NCBI GenBank assembly: GCA_902496665.1
Contig: CABVBU010000004.1
Location: 1 to 64,000 of the forward strand
Source of the DNA: an uncultured Clostridium sp.
GTDB lineage: Bacteria; Bacillota; Clostridia; Lachnospirales; Lachnospiraceae
DNA: 64,000 bases
Direction of reading: 5' to 3'
Shown: positions 26,501-34,249 of the stretch, one piece after another
Position numbering within the stretch: position 1 is the first letter of the stretch
Layout of the letters: every line of letters starts with the position of its first letter
The notes under the pieces: model-generated
Databases searched by the model: none
The model's input: the letters and a program-made list of their open reading frames with translations, nothing else
What the model was told of the DNA's origin: nothing
Position numbers and translations under genes: made by a program

Positions 26501-27081
26501 AAAAGGGCAGACTGGTCCGCCACCTGGCAGAGTACATCAAGAAGTTCCTCCAGCGTGATATATTTCTCCTTCGTAAACTCCCGGAACGCCTCAAAGATCA
26601 CTTCCATATCCGAGAGCTTCGCAGCCAGAATCTGTCCCACATTTTCCCCCGCTGTCTGCGCCTTTAAGTCCTCCGGAGTCGCCCCGTACTGGTAGAGTTC
26701 CGAAAGCATGGACTTGATCTCACTAATAAATCCCGGGCGGTTTAAGTGGGAGGAAAACATGGTGAGCTCGTCCAGCTTTTCCCCGGCAAGCCTTCTGAGG
26801 ACCATATTTTTGCCCGTATCGTCCAGCACCTCCGGCTGCGGCAGGGAGAGCTCCGAAAAGATCCGGTAAGCCAGGCGCTCAAAGCTCACGATGTCAATGT
26901 TCAGCGTCCCGTGGTTCGGGTGGAGTCTCACGATCTCCTTCTGGGCCTGCATCGTCGCCTGCTCCGGCGTCACCACAAAAAACCTGCCCTCCGGTTCCTT
27001 CACGGACAGCTCGATGATCTTCCTATATATATATTCTGTTTTTCCGGCACCGGAACCGCCGGCGATGACGCATAATCCCAT
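23533..27081 (-). CDS. addB: ATP-dependent helicase/nuclease subunit B
   Basis: This 1182-residue AddB has a Walker A GGSGAGKT (residues 8-15). An inactive helicase body, which recognises Chi in the B. subtilis enzyme, is followed by a C-terminal nuclease with GRIDRMDVFEDEDKIYVKIMDYKSG. Cysteines of the Fe-S staple occur in YAGCAYSHFLNHG and in TACDYCPYHSVCGFD near the end. The last 60 residues are highly charged and rich in Glu/Lys. The start has AGGAGGACAAA. First gene of the addBA operon. Confidence 0.95.
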   Translation of the reverse strand: MGLCVIAGGSGAGKTEYIYRKIIELSVKEPEGRFFVVTPEQATMQAQKEIVRLHPNHGTLNIDIVSFERLAYRIFSELSLPQPEVLDDTGKNMVLRRLAGEKLDELTMFSSHLNRPGFISEIKSMLSELYQYGATPEDLKAQTAGENVGQILAAKLSDMEVIFEAFREFTKEKYITLEELLDVLCQVADQSALLKDSTMVLDGYTGFTPVQYRLIGILLKLCRNVFVTVSATMEPGMDLASESDETDLFDMSRKMTGKLKQLADENGVKIYQDLVFSKRPLVRFRNSPALDHLERTFFRYPYTRYHGGEREIMLVQAKDPADEIDFITNRIEELVKKDGYRYRDIALVCGDLPGYGREITRSFEENRIPLFLDENRDVSGNPLIRLIQSALDLLQKGFDYESMFRYLRTGLVTEETEAVDRLEIYVRAMGIRGFAKWDAAWEKTFEGGENLNLVEMNAFREKIMEPLRVLRERCAGRGVPVAMVTDALKELLETLGAEEKLEQFSERFADSGMDREAREYEEIYGLVIELFEKFKSLLGDEGVSRREYAEILSAGFSELSVGMIPAGADRVVCGDLKRTRLDKIKVLFFLGVSQGVVPADHSKGGLFTDNEREILKKNSMELAPTAREEGFMERFYLYLMMTKPSDQLILSYPTVTAEGKQTRPSGIIGEMKKRFPDLFVRETEAEKRPDVSVTAAGRAVLSWLQEPDRLMDPENEKARELYSFLSSDEVKAKEMEDLAKAVTYSYKKGGIGRAAARELYGTLLRGSVTRVEGYAGCAYSHFLNHGLGLRAGREYELDLSDMGNLFHQSLDTFFRNVRDHGKDFRAITDAERRALVKRAVEEVSAKYRNTIMKSSARNAYLEKKVERITDRTVRALIYQIRKGDFEPEAFEVDVSTRIPLKDGEAVNLRGRIDRMDVFEDEDKIYVKIMDYKSGSTSFDLALLYHGLQLQLVVYMDAALKLQESRHPGKQAVPAGIFYYHIDDPVIDREDGMTDEEIEAGILRKLRMNGLVNSSLDVIRHMDREIEKESDVIPVALKDGYVQELKSSVAGGKRFAHLTDYVNQKLREMGEEILDGNVAVDPYKQGNRTACDYCPYHSVCGFDLKTDGYGFRRFKPMKAEEIWKEIDQEEDGEEMDSGAVEDAADKGDPVQLDPGKTKKKTLEGIESGKKKSPEKENDGKEIL

Positions 27082-27211
27082 TTTGTCCTCCTGATGTCGG
27101 CGGCCTGTGCCGTCAACCGTTTTTTCCGAATTTCAGATACATAAACCGTATCTGTTCTGAATGAAAATGTCAAGTTTTTTATCTCTCCTGCTATCCTGGG
27201 GCTGTCCTGAG

Positions 27212-27256
27212 CAGGTTGCTGTTCACGCCTTGCGCAAACCCGTGTACAGTAACCTG
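27212..27256. repeat. Second repeat family, short copy
   Basis: CAGGTTGCTGTTCACG and CGTGTACAGTAACCTG are inverted repeats (14 of 16 pair) around CCTTGCGCAAACC. Ends and the adjoining TTGCG/AAAC match the long copy at 10551-10692, with about 95 bp missing. It lies upstream of addB. Confidence 0.65.
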
Positions 27257-27283
27257 ATCTGCTCCAATTCTTCCAGTGTCTCC

Positions 27284-27312
27284 TTGATGTCCATCTGTTT
27301 TTATGATAAACT
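27284..27312 (+). promoter_or_regulatory. Possible promoter of the lipoprotein remnant
   Basis: TTGATG (27284-27289), 17 bp, TAAACT (27307-27312). Apart from this and the repeat just before it, nothing is recognised in 27082-27409. Confidence 0.35.
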
Positions 27313-27409
27313 TGGAGAAGTGAACCAGTTCAGAAACATACCCTGAACATGAAAATACAATAAAAATCTGCCTGCAGAAAAGCTGTGGACAGTAAAGGGA
27401 GAACTCTCT

Positions 27410-27571
27410 ATGTCACACAACAAACTGGGACTTTCAATCCTCTGTACGGCTCTCTTATCTTCGATGCTCGCCGGATGTCAGAAAACTCCGGAAATTCCAG
27501 AAAGCCCACAGGGCAGCCGTGAAGAACTAATTGGAAGCTTCTATATACAGGCTATAGTTAACGGCAGATGA
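27410..27571 (+). pseudogene. Truncated lipoprotein gene
   Basis: This 53-codon frame has a good ribosome site (AAGGGAG, 8 nt) and a typical lipoprotein signal peptide: a hydrophobic core and the lipobox LAGC with Cys23. Only about 30 residues follow the lipid cysteine, and the last three codons lie inside the terminator stem at 27561. It therefore looks like the two ends of a longer lipoprotein gene joined by deletion. A genuine tiny lipoprotein cannot be excluded. Confidence 0.5.
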
Positions 27572-27606
27572 CCATCACATTTTGCGCATGGTCACCTGCC
27601 GTTTTT
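27561..27606 (+). terminator. Terminator overlapping the lipoprotein remnant
   Basis: ACGGCAGATGACCAT and ATGGTCACCTGCCGT form a 15-bp stem with one mismatch, followed by TTTTT. The stop codon of the preceding frame is within the left arm. Confidence 0.85.
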
Positions 27607-27692
27607 CAGCGTACACCCGGACTCATATGTATTTTTTCTTTTTTTCCTTCATATGATAAATACAAATATCCCCCCTGAAAAGGATCCACTCC

Positions 27693-28169
27693 ATGAGTTC
27701 AAAAACAAAGATCATCGTTCTTAAAATGAAGGAGATCATCTACACCGCCCTCTTTATCGGCTTTGCCATCGTCCTCATCATGCTCTTCCTCTTTATGTTC
27801 CGTCCGAAGAAGGACAACATCTCCGGGAGCACGGCGGATCAGACAGCTGAGAACGCCTCATCGGCCGCTCCCGCCTCCGTTACATACGTTCCGGGACTTT
27901 ATTCGTCTCCCATCGTTTTGGGCAGCGAGAACGTCAATGTGGAGGTCACCGTGGACCGTACAGGGATCCGCTCCGTATCTCTCGTGCCTTTGAGTGACTC
28001 CGTTGAGACTATGTATCCCCTGATGGCACCCGCCATGGATTCCATTGCGGCGCAGATCCTGGAAAACCAGAGTCTTGAGGGGCTCGAGTATCCGTCTGGA
28101 TCCCAGTATACCTCCATGGCTCTGGTGTCGGCGGTGCGGACGGCGCTTTCCAAGGCAGTGGAACAGTAA
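27693..28169 (+). CDS. Membrane-anchored FMN-binding-domain-like protein
   Basis: This 158-residue protein has one N-terminal transmembrane helix (about residues 16-33), a Ser/Ala-rich linker and an extracytoplasmic domain. The domain has the plan of FMN-binding domains (VPGLYSSPIVLGSENVNVEVTVDRTGIRSV... then YPSGSQYTSMALVSAVRTAL). The usual SGAT-T attachment motif reads SGSQYTS, so covalent FMN binding is uncertain. The start has AAAGGATCCACTCC. It has its own terminator and a substrate-binding protein gene downstream; function is unknown. Confidence 0.6.
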   Translation: MSSKTKIIVLKMKEIIYTALFIGFAIVLIMLFLFMFRPKKDNISGSTADQTAENASSAAPASVTYVPGLYSSPIVLGSENVNVEVTVDRTGIRSVSLVPLSDSVETMYPLMAPAMDSIAAQILENQSLEGLEYPSGSQYTSMALVSAVRTALSKAVEQ

Positions 28170-28177
28170 TATTGCAT

Positions 28178-28219
28178 CCCGGTGATTTCTATTCTGAGAT
28201 CGCCGGGTATTTTTTTTTC
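28178..28219 (+). terminator. Terminator of the FMN-binding-like gene
   Basis: CCCGGTGAT and ATCGCCGGG pair around a 12-nt loop, followed by a run of T (28211-28218). Confidence 0.85.
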
Positions 28220-28238
28220 AAATTTTTTTATAACCTGC

Positions 28239-28267
28239 TTGACAAATCGCTTTTCCTCCTGTATACT
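28239..28267 (+). promoter_or_regulatory. Promoter of the substrate-binding protein gene
   Basis: TTGACA (28239-28244), 17 bp, TATACT (28262-28267): a near-consensus sigma-A promoter about 85 bp before the start codon. Confidence 0.8.
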
Positions 28268-28351
28268 CTTTACCATGATAACATTTTACCACGCTAAATC
28301 GAAATCTTGTTAATACAATAACTCAATCAGCATACAAGGAGGAACCAATCC

Positions 28352-29302
28352 ATGAAGAAATTAAATCAGCTTCTCATCTTAGGTACAACACTTTTATTAT
28401 CCGCTGCGGCACTTTCCGGATGTTCCGGTTCCTCCGCACTGGGCGCTACGATCCCGCAGACAACTTCCGGAGAGACAGCAACTCCTCAGACAGACGCAGG
28501 AATTATCGCATCTGAGACCACCGGTTCCAACAATCGCCTGAACGAGATCTTAGAGCGCGGATACATCGAGATCGCAACTGAGCCGTACTTCGCTCCGAAC
28601 GAATTCATCGATCCCACAAAGAGCGGCGAGGAGGCCTACACAGGTTCTGATATCGAACTTGCAAAGTACATCGGTGAGGCACTCGGTGTTGAGGTCCGCT
28701 TAAAACCGATGGACTTCACAAGCGTTCTCGGAAGCATCACAACCGGAAAATATGATCTTGCGATCTCCGCCTTAGCTTACACACCGGCAAGAGCCGAGAC
28801 CATGAACCTCTCCAAGGGGTACTATTTCGGAGATGAAGATCCGCAGACAGCATATGGCATTCTGGTCCGCAAGGAAGATGTTGACAGCATCAAATCCTTC
28901 GACGATCTTGCAGACAAGGTAGTCGTTGCCCAGAACGGCTCCCTTCAGGAACAGTTCGTACAGGAGCAGATCCCGGCTTACAAAAAATACAACCGTGTTT
29001 CCTCCACAAACGATGGTTTCCTGATGGTCGAGACCGGAAAAGGTGATGTGATGGTCTCAGCCCTCAGAATGGCAAGATTATATCTGGAATCCAATCCGGA
29101 CAGCAATCTTATGATCGTCCCGAATCTCTATTTCACAGTTGACCCGGAGACACAGGGAACGAGAATCGGCATCCCGAAAGGTGAGGACGCCCTCACAGAC
29201 AGAATCAATGAGATCATCGACGAAGTCGTTGAGAAAGATCTCTACAACCAGTGGTACGATGAATATACAGAGTACGCTAAGAGCCTTGGCATTATCGAAT
29301 AA
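28352..29302 (+). CDS. Amino-acid ABC transporter substrate-binding lipoprotein (family 3)
   Basis: This 316-residue lipoprotein has signal peptide and lipobox LSGC (Cys24), a Ser/Thr-rich linker, then the two-lobed family-3 binding domain (RLNEILERGYIEIATEPYFAPNEFI; GSDIELAKYIGEALGVEVRLKPMDFTSVLGSITTGKYDLAISALAYTPARAETMNLS). It should bind a polar amino acid outside the membrane. No permease or ATPase gene accompanies it, which is unusual. It has a near-consensus promoter, ribosome site AGGAGGAACCAATCC and an elaborate 3' hairpin region, consistent with strong expression. Confidence 0.88.
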   Translation: MKKLNQLLILGTTLLLSAAALSGCSGSSALGATIPQTTSGETATPQTDAGIIASETTGSNNRLNEILERGYIEIATEPYFAPNEFIDPTKSGEEAYTGSDIELAKYIGEALGVEVRLKPMDFTSVLGSITTGKYDLAISALAYTPARAETMNLSKGYYFGDEDPQTAYGILVRKEDVDSIKSFDDLADKVVVAQNGSLQEQFVQEQIPAYKKYNRVSSTNDGFLMVETGKGDVMVSALRMARLYLESNPDSNLMIVPNLYFTVDPETQGTRIGIPKGEDALTDRINEIIDEVVEKDLYNQWYDEYTEYAKSLGIIE

Positions 29303-29324
29303 TTCGATCCTTTGATATAACCCC

Positions 29325-29460
29325 GCGGCCGCGGTCAGGCCGCACCCCTTCACCGGTACCTTCCCCGGGTGCCGGAACCCCTGGTCATGGGAGGTTCCCC
29401 CCAGAATATCCCATGACAAAAAAGACGATCCGCAATTACCTGGCGGTTCGTCTTTTTTGT
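29325..29460. terminator. Multi-hairpin region ending in a bidirectional terminator
   Basis: Four stems in a row: GCGGCC/GGCCGC (29325-29343), CCGGTACC/GGTGCCGG (29353-29375), GTCATGGGA/TCCCATGAC (29384-29417), and AAAAGACGA..CCGC/GCGG..TCGTCTTTT (about 29418-29459). The last has T-runs on both strands. It separates the convergent substrate-binding protein and yitT genes. The first three stems could protect the upstream mRNA. Confidence 0.75.
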
Positions 29461-29535
29461 TCCGTCTTATCTGCCGCAGACACACCCGCGGAATCCGGTG
29501 ATCCGGTCCGTCCTGCCGTATTCGTCTGTTTCTTC

Positions 29536-30405
29536 CTACACTTCCCAGTCAGAATCCAGAAAACCTTCCCCGTAAACTTCCTGAGCCTCAGAGACGATCA
29601 TAAACGCTCTGGGATCGATATCATAGACGATCTTCTTCGCCTTGTAGAACTGCTTTCTGTCCAGAACACAGATCACGGTCTTTCCGTCTTCTTTCCGATA
29701 AGCTCCTTCGCTCTTTAAAAAGGTACAGCCGCGCTCCAGCTCATCCATCAGCGCGTCAGCGATCTCTTTCGGCTTTATCGTGATCACCGTGATCATGGTA
29801 CTCTTATTCATGCCATAGAGGATCACATCGATCACATAAGTTCCCACCACCATATTGATGAGGCCGTAGAGACCTGATTCGATGTTCCGGAACACTGCCA
29901 TGGACATCAAGATGATCACAAGGTCTGTAGCCATGACTGCTTTTCCTGTCTGCATGTGCGGGCGGTACTTTTGCAAAAGCTTTGCAGCGATATCTCCGCC
30001 TCCTGTAGTGGAACCGCGCATGAATACAATTGCAAGGCTGGCTCCCACAAGTACTCCACCAAAAAGACAGGACACCATCTTGTCTCCCGCATATACCGGA
30101 AAATATGGTGTTACAAGACCGTCCAGAATCACAGTCATGATCGCCACAGTCTTTAATGTCTTGATCGTCTTTTCCTTCCCCAGATAGATCCAGGACGCGA
30201 TCAGAAGCGGAATGTTGATCAAAAACGTCAGTGTACCGATCGGCAGGTTCGTTAGACGGTTCAGCAGGATGGCCAGACCACTGGCACCTCCCGGCGCGAT
30301 ATCAATGTTATTGATAAAACAGTGAAGCGCAACAGCCTGAATAAAACCGCTGGCTGCATCTGCAAAAAGATCCAGGGCAAGATCTTTTCCACGTATCTTT
30401 CCCAT
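29536..30405 (-). CDS. yitT: YitT family membrane protein
   Basis: This 289-residue protein has an N-terminal membrane domain of five to six helices (with LHCFINNIDIAPGGASGLAILLNRLT and MRGSTTGGGDIAAKLL, typical of the family). It ends in a cytoplasmic DUF2179 domain (KSTMITVITIKPKEIADALMDELERGCT...). Function is not established. It starts 43 bp after hflX and may be the last gene of the dut-lipoprotein-hflX-yitT run. Confidence 0.87.
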   Translation of the reverse strand: MGKIRGKDLALDLFADAASGFIQAVALHCFINNIDIAPGGASGLAILLNRLTNLPIGTLTFLINIPLLIASWIYLGKEKTIKTLKTVAIMTVILDGLVTPYFPVYAGDKMVSCLFGGVLVGASLAIVFMRGSTTGGGDIAAKLLQKYRPHMQTGKAVMATDLVIILMSMAVFRNIESGLYGLINMVVGTYVIDVILYGMNKSTMITVITIKPKEIADALMDELERGCTFLKSEGAYRKEDGKTVICVLDRKQFYKAKKIVYDIDPRAFMIVSEAQEVYGEGFLDSDWEV

Positions 30406-30448
30406 AAGATTACCCCCTCATATTTGTCTGCAGATCTGTAAAATTCAC

Positions 30449-31702
30449 TTAGTCTCTATACAATTCTTCAAATAATTCCACCGGCACATACGCCTTCACA
30501 TGGATTCCGTCGTCCTGGTATTCTTCCTCGAGCAGCTGTCCGCTCTTCCGAATCATCTGGATCCGTCCGGCGTCCTTGTAAGCAAACACCTTCTCAAAGT
30601 AGATCCTGCGGTTTCTCAAAATTACGGCAAACAGATCCAGCAGTTCCTCAATGCCCTCTCCTGTCTTTGCCGATAATTTCACTTTATAATCCGCGGACAT
30701 ATCCCTGCAGGCGGTATCCGCGTCCGGGCGGTCCACCTTGTTGAATACTGTGATGATCTCCTTGTCCTTGATGTCCAATCGGCGCAGAGTCTCATAGACC
30801 ACATGCATCTGCATGTCCATCTGCGGGTTCGAGCAGTCCACCACATGAAGGATCACATCACAGTACCGCGCCTCCTCCAGAGTGCTCTTGAACGCCTCCA
30901 CCAGATGGTGCGGAAGCTTTCTGATAAATCCTACCGTGTCCGTCAAAAGGACCTTTTCCCCGCCTGGAAGCGTCAGCGCCCTCGTCGTCGGATCCAGGGT
31001 CGCGAAGAGCTTATCTTCCGCCAGGATCCCGGCTCCTGTGAGCTTATTTAAGAGCGTAGATTTTCCGGCGTTCGTGTAACCCACAATGGCCGCCGTCAGC
31101 GTTCCGCTCTGCTCTCTCTGTTTCCGTACCACATCCCTGTGGCGCTCTACATCCTGGAGTTCCGATTTTAACTGGCTGATCCGCTCATGGATCCGTCTTC
31201 TGTCCACCTCAAGCTTCGTCTCACCCGGTCCCCTCGTACCGATTCCGCCGCCAAGTCTCGACAGGGAATTCCTGAGACCCACAAGGCGGACGGCGCGGTA
31301 TCTTAACTGCGCAAGTTCTACCTGGATCTTTCCTTCTCTTGTCTTTGCGCGGGCAGCAAAGATATCGAGGATGATCATCGTCCGGTCCATGACCTTTGTG
31401 TCCAGGGCGTCCTCCAGGTTTTTTAACTGTGCCGGGGAGAGCTCATCGTCGCAGACAACGCCGGTAGCGCCGGACTCCCAGACCATCTCCTTCAATTCCT
31501 GGATCTTACCTTTTCCGAGGTATGTTCCCGGATGGATATTTTCCCGGTTCTGGATCACGACTCCCACGGTCTCAGCCCCCGCGGTCTTTACAAGTTCCCG
31601 AAGCTCCTCCACGGATTCTTCCGTGTCATCGGAGGCGTTCGTGCTGGCGGCAAACAGGATGACCCGCTCCTGCTGCTCACCGATCTCTATCAATTCTACC
31701 AT
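30449..31702 (-). CDS. hflX: GTPase HflX
   Basis: This is a 417-residue ribosome-associated GTPase that splits stalled or heat-stressed ribosomes. The N-terminal HflX domain (GTYLGKGKIQELKEMVWESGATGVVCDDELSPAQLKNLE) is followed by a coiled linker and the G domain: VGYTNAGKSTLLNKLTGAG (G1), DTVGFIRKLPHHLVEAFKSTLEE (G3) and NKVD (G4). A short C-terminal domain ends the protein. The start has TAGGAGAAAGA and is 8 nt after the TPR lipoprotein stop. Confidence 0.93.
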   Translation of the reverse strand: MVELIEIGEQQERVILFAASTNASDDTEESVEELRELVKTAGAETVGVVIQNRENIHPGTYLGKGKIQELKEMVWESGATGVVCDDELSPAQLKNLEDALDTKVMDRTMIILDIFAARAKTREGKIQVELAQLRYRAVRLVGLRNSLSRLGGGIGTRGPGETKLEVDRRRIHERISQLKSELQDVERHRDVVRKQREQSGTLTAAIVGYTNAGKSTLLNKLTGAGILAEDKLFATLDPTTRALTLPGGEKVLLTDTVGFIRKLPHHLVEAFKSTLEEARYCDVILHVVDCSNPQMDMQMHVVYETLRRLDIKDKEIITVFNKVDRPDADTACRDMSADYKVKLSAKTGEGIEELLDLFAVILRNRRIYFEKVFAYKDAGRIQMIRKSGQLLEEEYQDDGIHVKAYVPVELFEELYRD

Positions 31703-31710
31703 TCTTTCTC

Positions 31711-32517
31711 CTATCTTGTCACGAGAAACGCGATCTCATGGTCTGCCTTCTCGTCCTGTCCATACTGCTCCTCATAGCTTCGGAACAGTTCCAGCGCCTT
31801 CTCATACTGGCCCAGGTACTCATAACACACGGCCTGGTTGAAGGCGATCTCTTTCTTTGCCCGGTCATCGGAGAGGGCAAGTCCCGCCTCCGCGTGCTGC
31901 AGCGCTTCCTCATAATTGCCTTTTTTCATCGCAGCCATCATCCAGCGGTTGTAGACTTCCGTGCTGGAAAAGCCCTCGTCCACGAGAGTCTGGTAAAGCT
32001 CATCCGCCTTCTCCTCGTCTCCGGCAGTCATATATGCCGCCCCCAGGGCTTCCATCGCCTCAGCGTAGCCTGTAACCTCATGCTTCGCATCCGCGCTCTT
32101 ACCGGACTCCAGGCGGTTCTCAGCGCCATCCTGATCCCCTGAATTCGCGAGGCTCACCGCGCCTAGGTAGTAATACTCGGCTCTCGGCTTATCCACCTTC
32201 GCCAGGGTATCATAAGTATACGCCGCGGCACCATAGTCCCCCAGCATAAATTCTGCCTCCCCGCGATATTTTAATACATCGATCTCAAAAGAGGTCACCC
32301 GCGTTGTCTGGTCGATCAGGCTGTCAAACTCCGCGACAGCCCCCTCGTAATCACCGCTTTCCATGAGGGCGATGCCGTTCTCCCTGCCTGCCTTCATCTC
32401 ACTGGTCACATGGCTGCAGCCGGTGAGAAGGAGCATCATGCCGGATAAAAATAACGCTGATACAATGCTCTTTTTTATTTTGCTTATTTTTCTTGTTTTC
32501 TTATACTGTTTATACAT
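31711..32517 (-). CDS. TPR-repeat lipoprotein
   Basis: This is a 268-residue protein with a basic n-region, hydrophobic core and lipobox LTGC (Cys34). About five tetratricopeptide-like repeats follow (for example GIALMESGDYEGAVAEFDSLI and NQAVCYEYLGQYEKALELFRSYEEQYG). It is probably a membrane-anchored scaffold facing outside; function is unknown. I chose the start at 32517 because the signal peptide then has normal length, though its ribosome site is weak; an in-frame ATG at 32562 inside dut is an alternative. It starts 13 nt after the dut stop, in an operon with hflX. Confidence 0.75.
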   Translation of the reverse strand: MYKQYKKTRKISKIKKSIVSALFLSGMMLLLTGCSHVTSEMKAGRENGIALMESGDYEGAVAEFDSLIDQTTRVTSFEIDVLKYRGEAEFMLGDYGAAAYTYDTLAKVDKPRAEYYYLGAVSLANSGDQDGAENRLESGKSADAKHEVTGYAEAMEALGAAYMTAGDEEKADELYQTLVDEGFSSTEVYNRWMMAAMKKGNYEEALQHAEAGLALSDDRAKKEIAFNQAVCYEYLGQYEKALELFRSYEEQYGQDEKADHEIAFLVTR

Positions 32518-32530
32518 TTTAAATTTTACG

Positions 32531-33046
32531 TTACGCGCGCGTCGTGCTTCCGAATCCACCATTTCTCACTTCATCGGCCTCGTCATCCACCGTAATTCCG
32601 TACTCCACGAAAATTCCCTGGGAGAAACCTGTTCCTGCTTCCACTTCCACGGTCTTTCCCTCGCGGCTGTCGTTGGTGAGCTTTACCTGGATATGACCCT
32701 CATTGTCAGATCCGTAGTAGTCGCTGTCGATGATCCCGACGGTATTGTTTAACTGCAGACGGAACTTAAATCCAAGTCCGCTTCTCGGATAAAGCTTTAA
32801 TACCCAGCCGTCATCGATCCGGGCGCGGATCCCTGTAAGGATCTTTGTCATCTCCCCGGCTTTCAGTGTAAATGCTGCCGGTGCGAAGAAATCATATCCG
32901 GCGGAGCCTGCTGTTGCACGCTTCGGAAGTCTGATCCCATCGTAGATTTCCCTGATCACTTCTTCTGTATCCTGCGGGTGTTCCCCCTGCCAGTCTTTTT
33001 TAAACTGCTCAAAGCTTACTTTTTCAAATTTTGCGATTCTCTGCAT
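32531..33046 (-). CDS. dut: dUTP diphosphatase
   Basis: This 171-residue trimeric-type dUTPase hydrolyses dUTP to dUMP and pyrophosphate. Motifs in order: ATAGSAGYDFFAP, YPRSGLGFKFRLQLNNTVGIIDSDYYG (substrate uracil loop), GTGFSQGIFVEYGI, and the C-terminal glycine-rich NGGFGSTTRA. An N-terminal extension of about 45 residues (QRIAKFEKVSFEQFKKDW) precedes the core, which is longer than in E. coli Dut. The start at 33046 is preceded by GAGGAGACATC. First gene of the run leading to hflX. Confidence 0.9.
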   Translation of the reverse strand: MQRIAKFEKVSFEQFKKDWQGEHPQDTEEVIREIYDGIRLPKRATAGSAGYDFFAPAAFTLKAGEMTKILTGIRARIDDGWVLKLYPRSGLGFKFRLQLNNTVGIIDSDYYGSDNEGHIQVKLTNDSREGKTVEVEAGTGFSQGIFVEYGITVDDEADEVRNGGFGSTTRA

Positions 33047-33122
33047 GATGTCTCCTCTTCGTAAATGGTCTCCCACTACTATACCAAGACCCCGCCCCCT
33101 TTTCAAGCGTTTCAGACAGAAA

Positions 33123-33187
33123 ATCCGGCAGAATGCACTGCGTTATTGCGGCAGTGTGTCCACTGCCCACAGTATATTCTGCCGGAT
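33123..33187 (-). terminator. Long-arm hairpin downstream of the CPBP gene
   Basis: ATCCGGCAGAAT (33123-33134) and ATTCTGCCGGAT (33176-33187) are perfect 12-bp arms. Inside, GGCAGTG/CACTGCC makes a second hairpin. On the minus strand the stem is followed by TTTTCT, so it can terminate the CPBP transcript. Confidence 0.6.
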
Positions 33188-33283
33188 AATTCCGTCTCTC
33201 ACGTACATTTCTATGTGGTTTTCCAAACAGCCGCGACACTCTCGGATATTCTCTCCGGGCTGCTGTTTTCTCGAAAGCTTTCT

Positions 33284-34249
33284 CTATAAAATATACGATA
33301 TCATCTCAATCCCGAAAATGATCATATATAAAATAAATCCCGGATTCAGGTACACATACTTCCTGTACGGTGTCGGCCACCCGTTCTGGCGTCCCATCTG
33401 CCACCAGTAACGGCGTCCGTCCCGGAAGAAAAAGTAGATCCCGGCTGCGACGAGAAGCAGGATCATAACAAAGCCTGCCGCAGAAAACGTTGCTGCCATC
33501 GCCCCCATCCCCAGCGCATTTAATCCATTTTCCACCAGTACAAGAGCCATGGAAAAGGAATTCACCGCCATATGAAGCAGCACATTATAAAAGATCCGGT
33601 TCGTCCGCACCGCCACATAGCCGAGGATCAGCCCAATCACCACCGCGTACAGGAACTGGTTTAAATTTCCGTGCATGAGTCCGAACATGACTGCACAGAA
33701 GACCACCGCCGTCCGGTCCCCGAACTGTCTCGCCTTCTTTAAGAGAACTCCCCGGAAGATAAACTCCTCCATAAACGGGGCGATCAGGCAGGTATAGATC
33801 ACCATTCCGGGCGTCAGCTCATCGAGGGCGTCCATCACCGGGTTCATATCCGTCGCCGGAACTCCCGTAAATATGGAAAAAAATACGTCCAGAAACACGC
33901 CGAGGAAATTAAAGATGTACCCAAGTCCCAGGCACATGAAAAGTGCCGACATCCAGACCTCCGCAGGGAGTGTATGCACCGGTCTCCGGTCCGATCTCAC
34001 AAAACATGTCATCGGAACCACCAGAAGGAACGGAATTCCGATAGAAAAGATATACTGCACCAGGACTCCCGTCCACGGGGAATCAAAAAGCCCGGAAAGC
34101 AGACGCGCTCCGCCGCTTCCCAGGCTGTGGATCCGGTGCCATACCAGGCCATAGAAAGCGCTGCCCAGGTACTGGAACCCTGAGCAGGCGCACATGGCAA
34201 GGCATAAAATTGTAAACGTGATCAGAAAATCTCTTCGTTTATGCACCAT
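33284..34249 (-). CDS. CPBP family intramembrane glutamic endopeptidase
   Basis: This 321-residue membrane protein has about eight hydrophobic segments. Abi/CPBP motifs are EEFIFRGVLL (motif 1, catalytic Glu pair and Arg), FGLMHGNL (motif 2) and HMAVNSFSM (motif 3). Members cleave membrane-bound substrates such as prenylated peptides; the substrate here is unknown. Its start overlaps the end of htpG by 11 bp, with AAGGAAGAAT as ribosome site, so it is co-translated with htpG and likely heat-inducible too. Confidence 0.87.
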   Translation of the reverse strand: MVHKRRDFLITFTILCLAMCACSGFQYLGSAFYGLVWHRIHSLGSGGARLLSGLFDSPWTGVLVQYIFSIGIPFLLVVPMTCFVRSDRRPVHTLPAEVWMSALFMCLGLGYIFNFLGVFLDVFFSIFTGVPATDMNPVMDALDELTPGMVIYTCLIAPFMEEFIFRGVLLKKARQFGDRTAVVFCAVMFGLMHGNLNQFLYAVVIGLILGYVAVRTNRIFYNVLLHMAVNSFSMALVLVENGLNALGMGAMAATFSAAGFVMILLLVAAGIYFFFRDGRRYWWQMGRQNGWPTPYRKYVYLNPGFILYMIIFGIEMISYIL

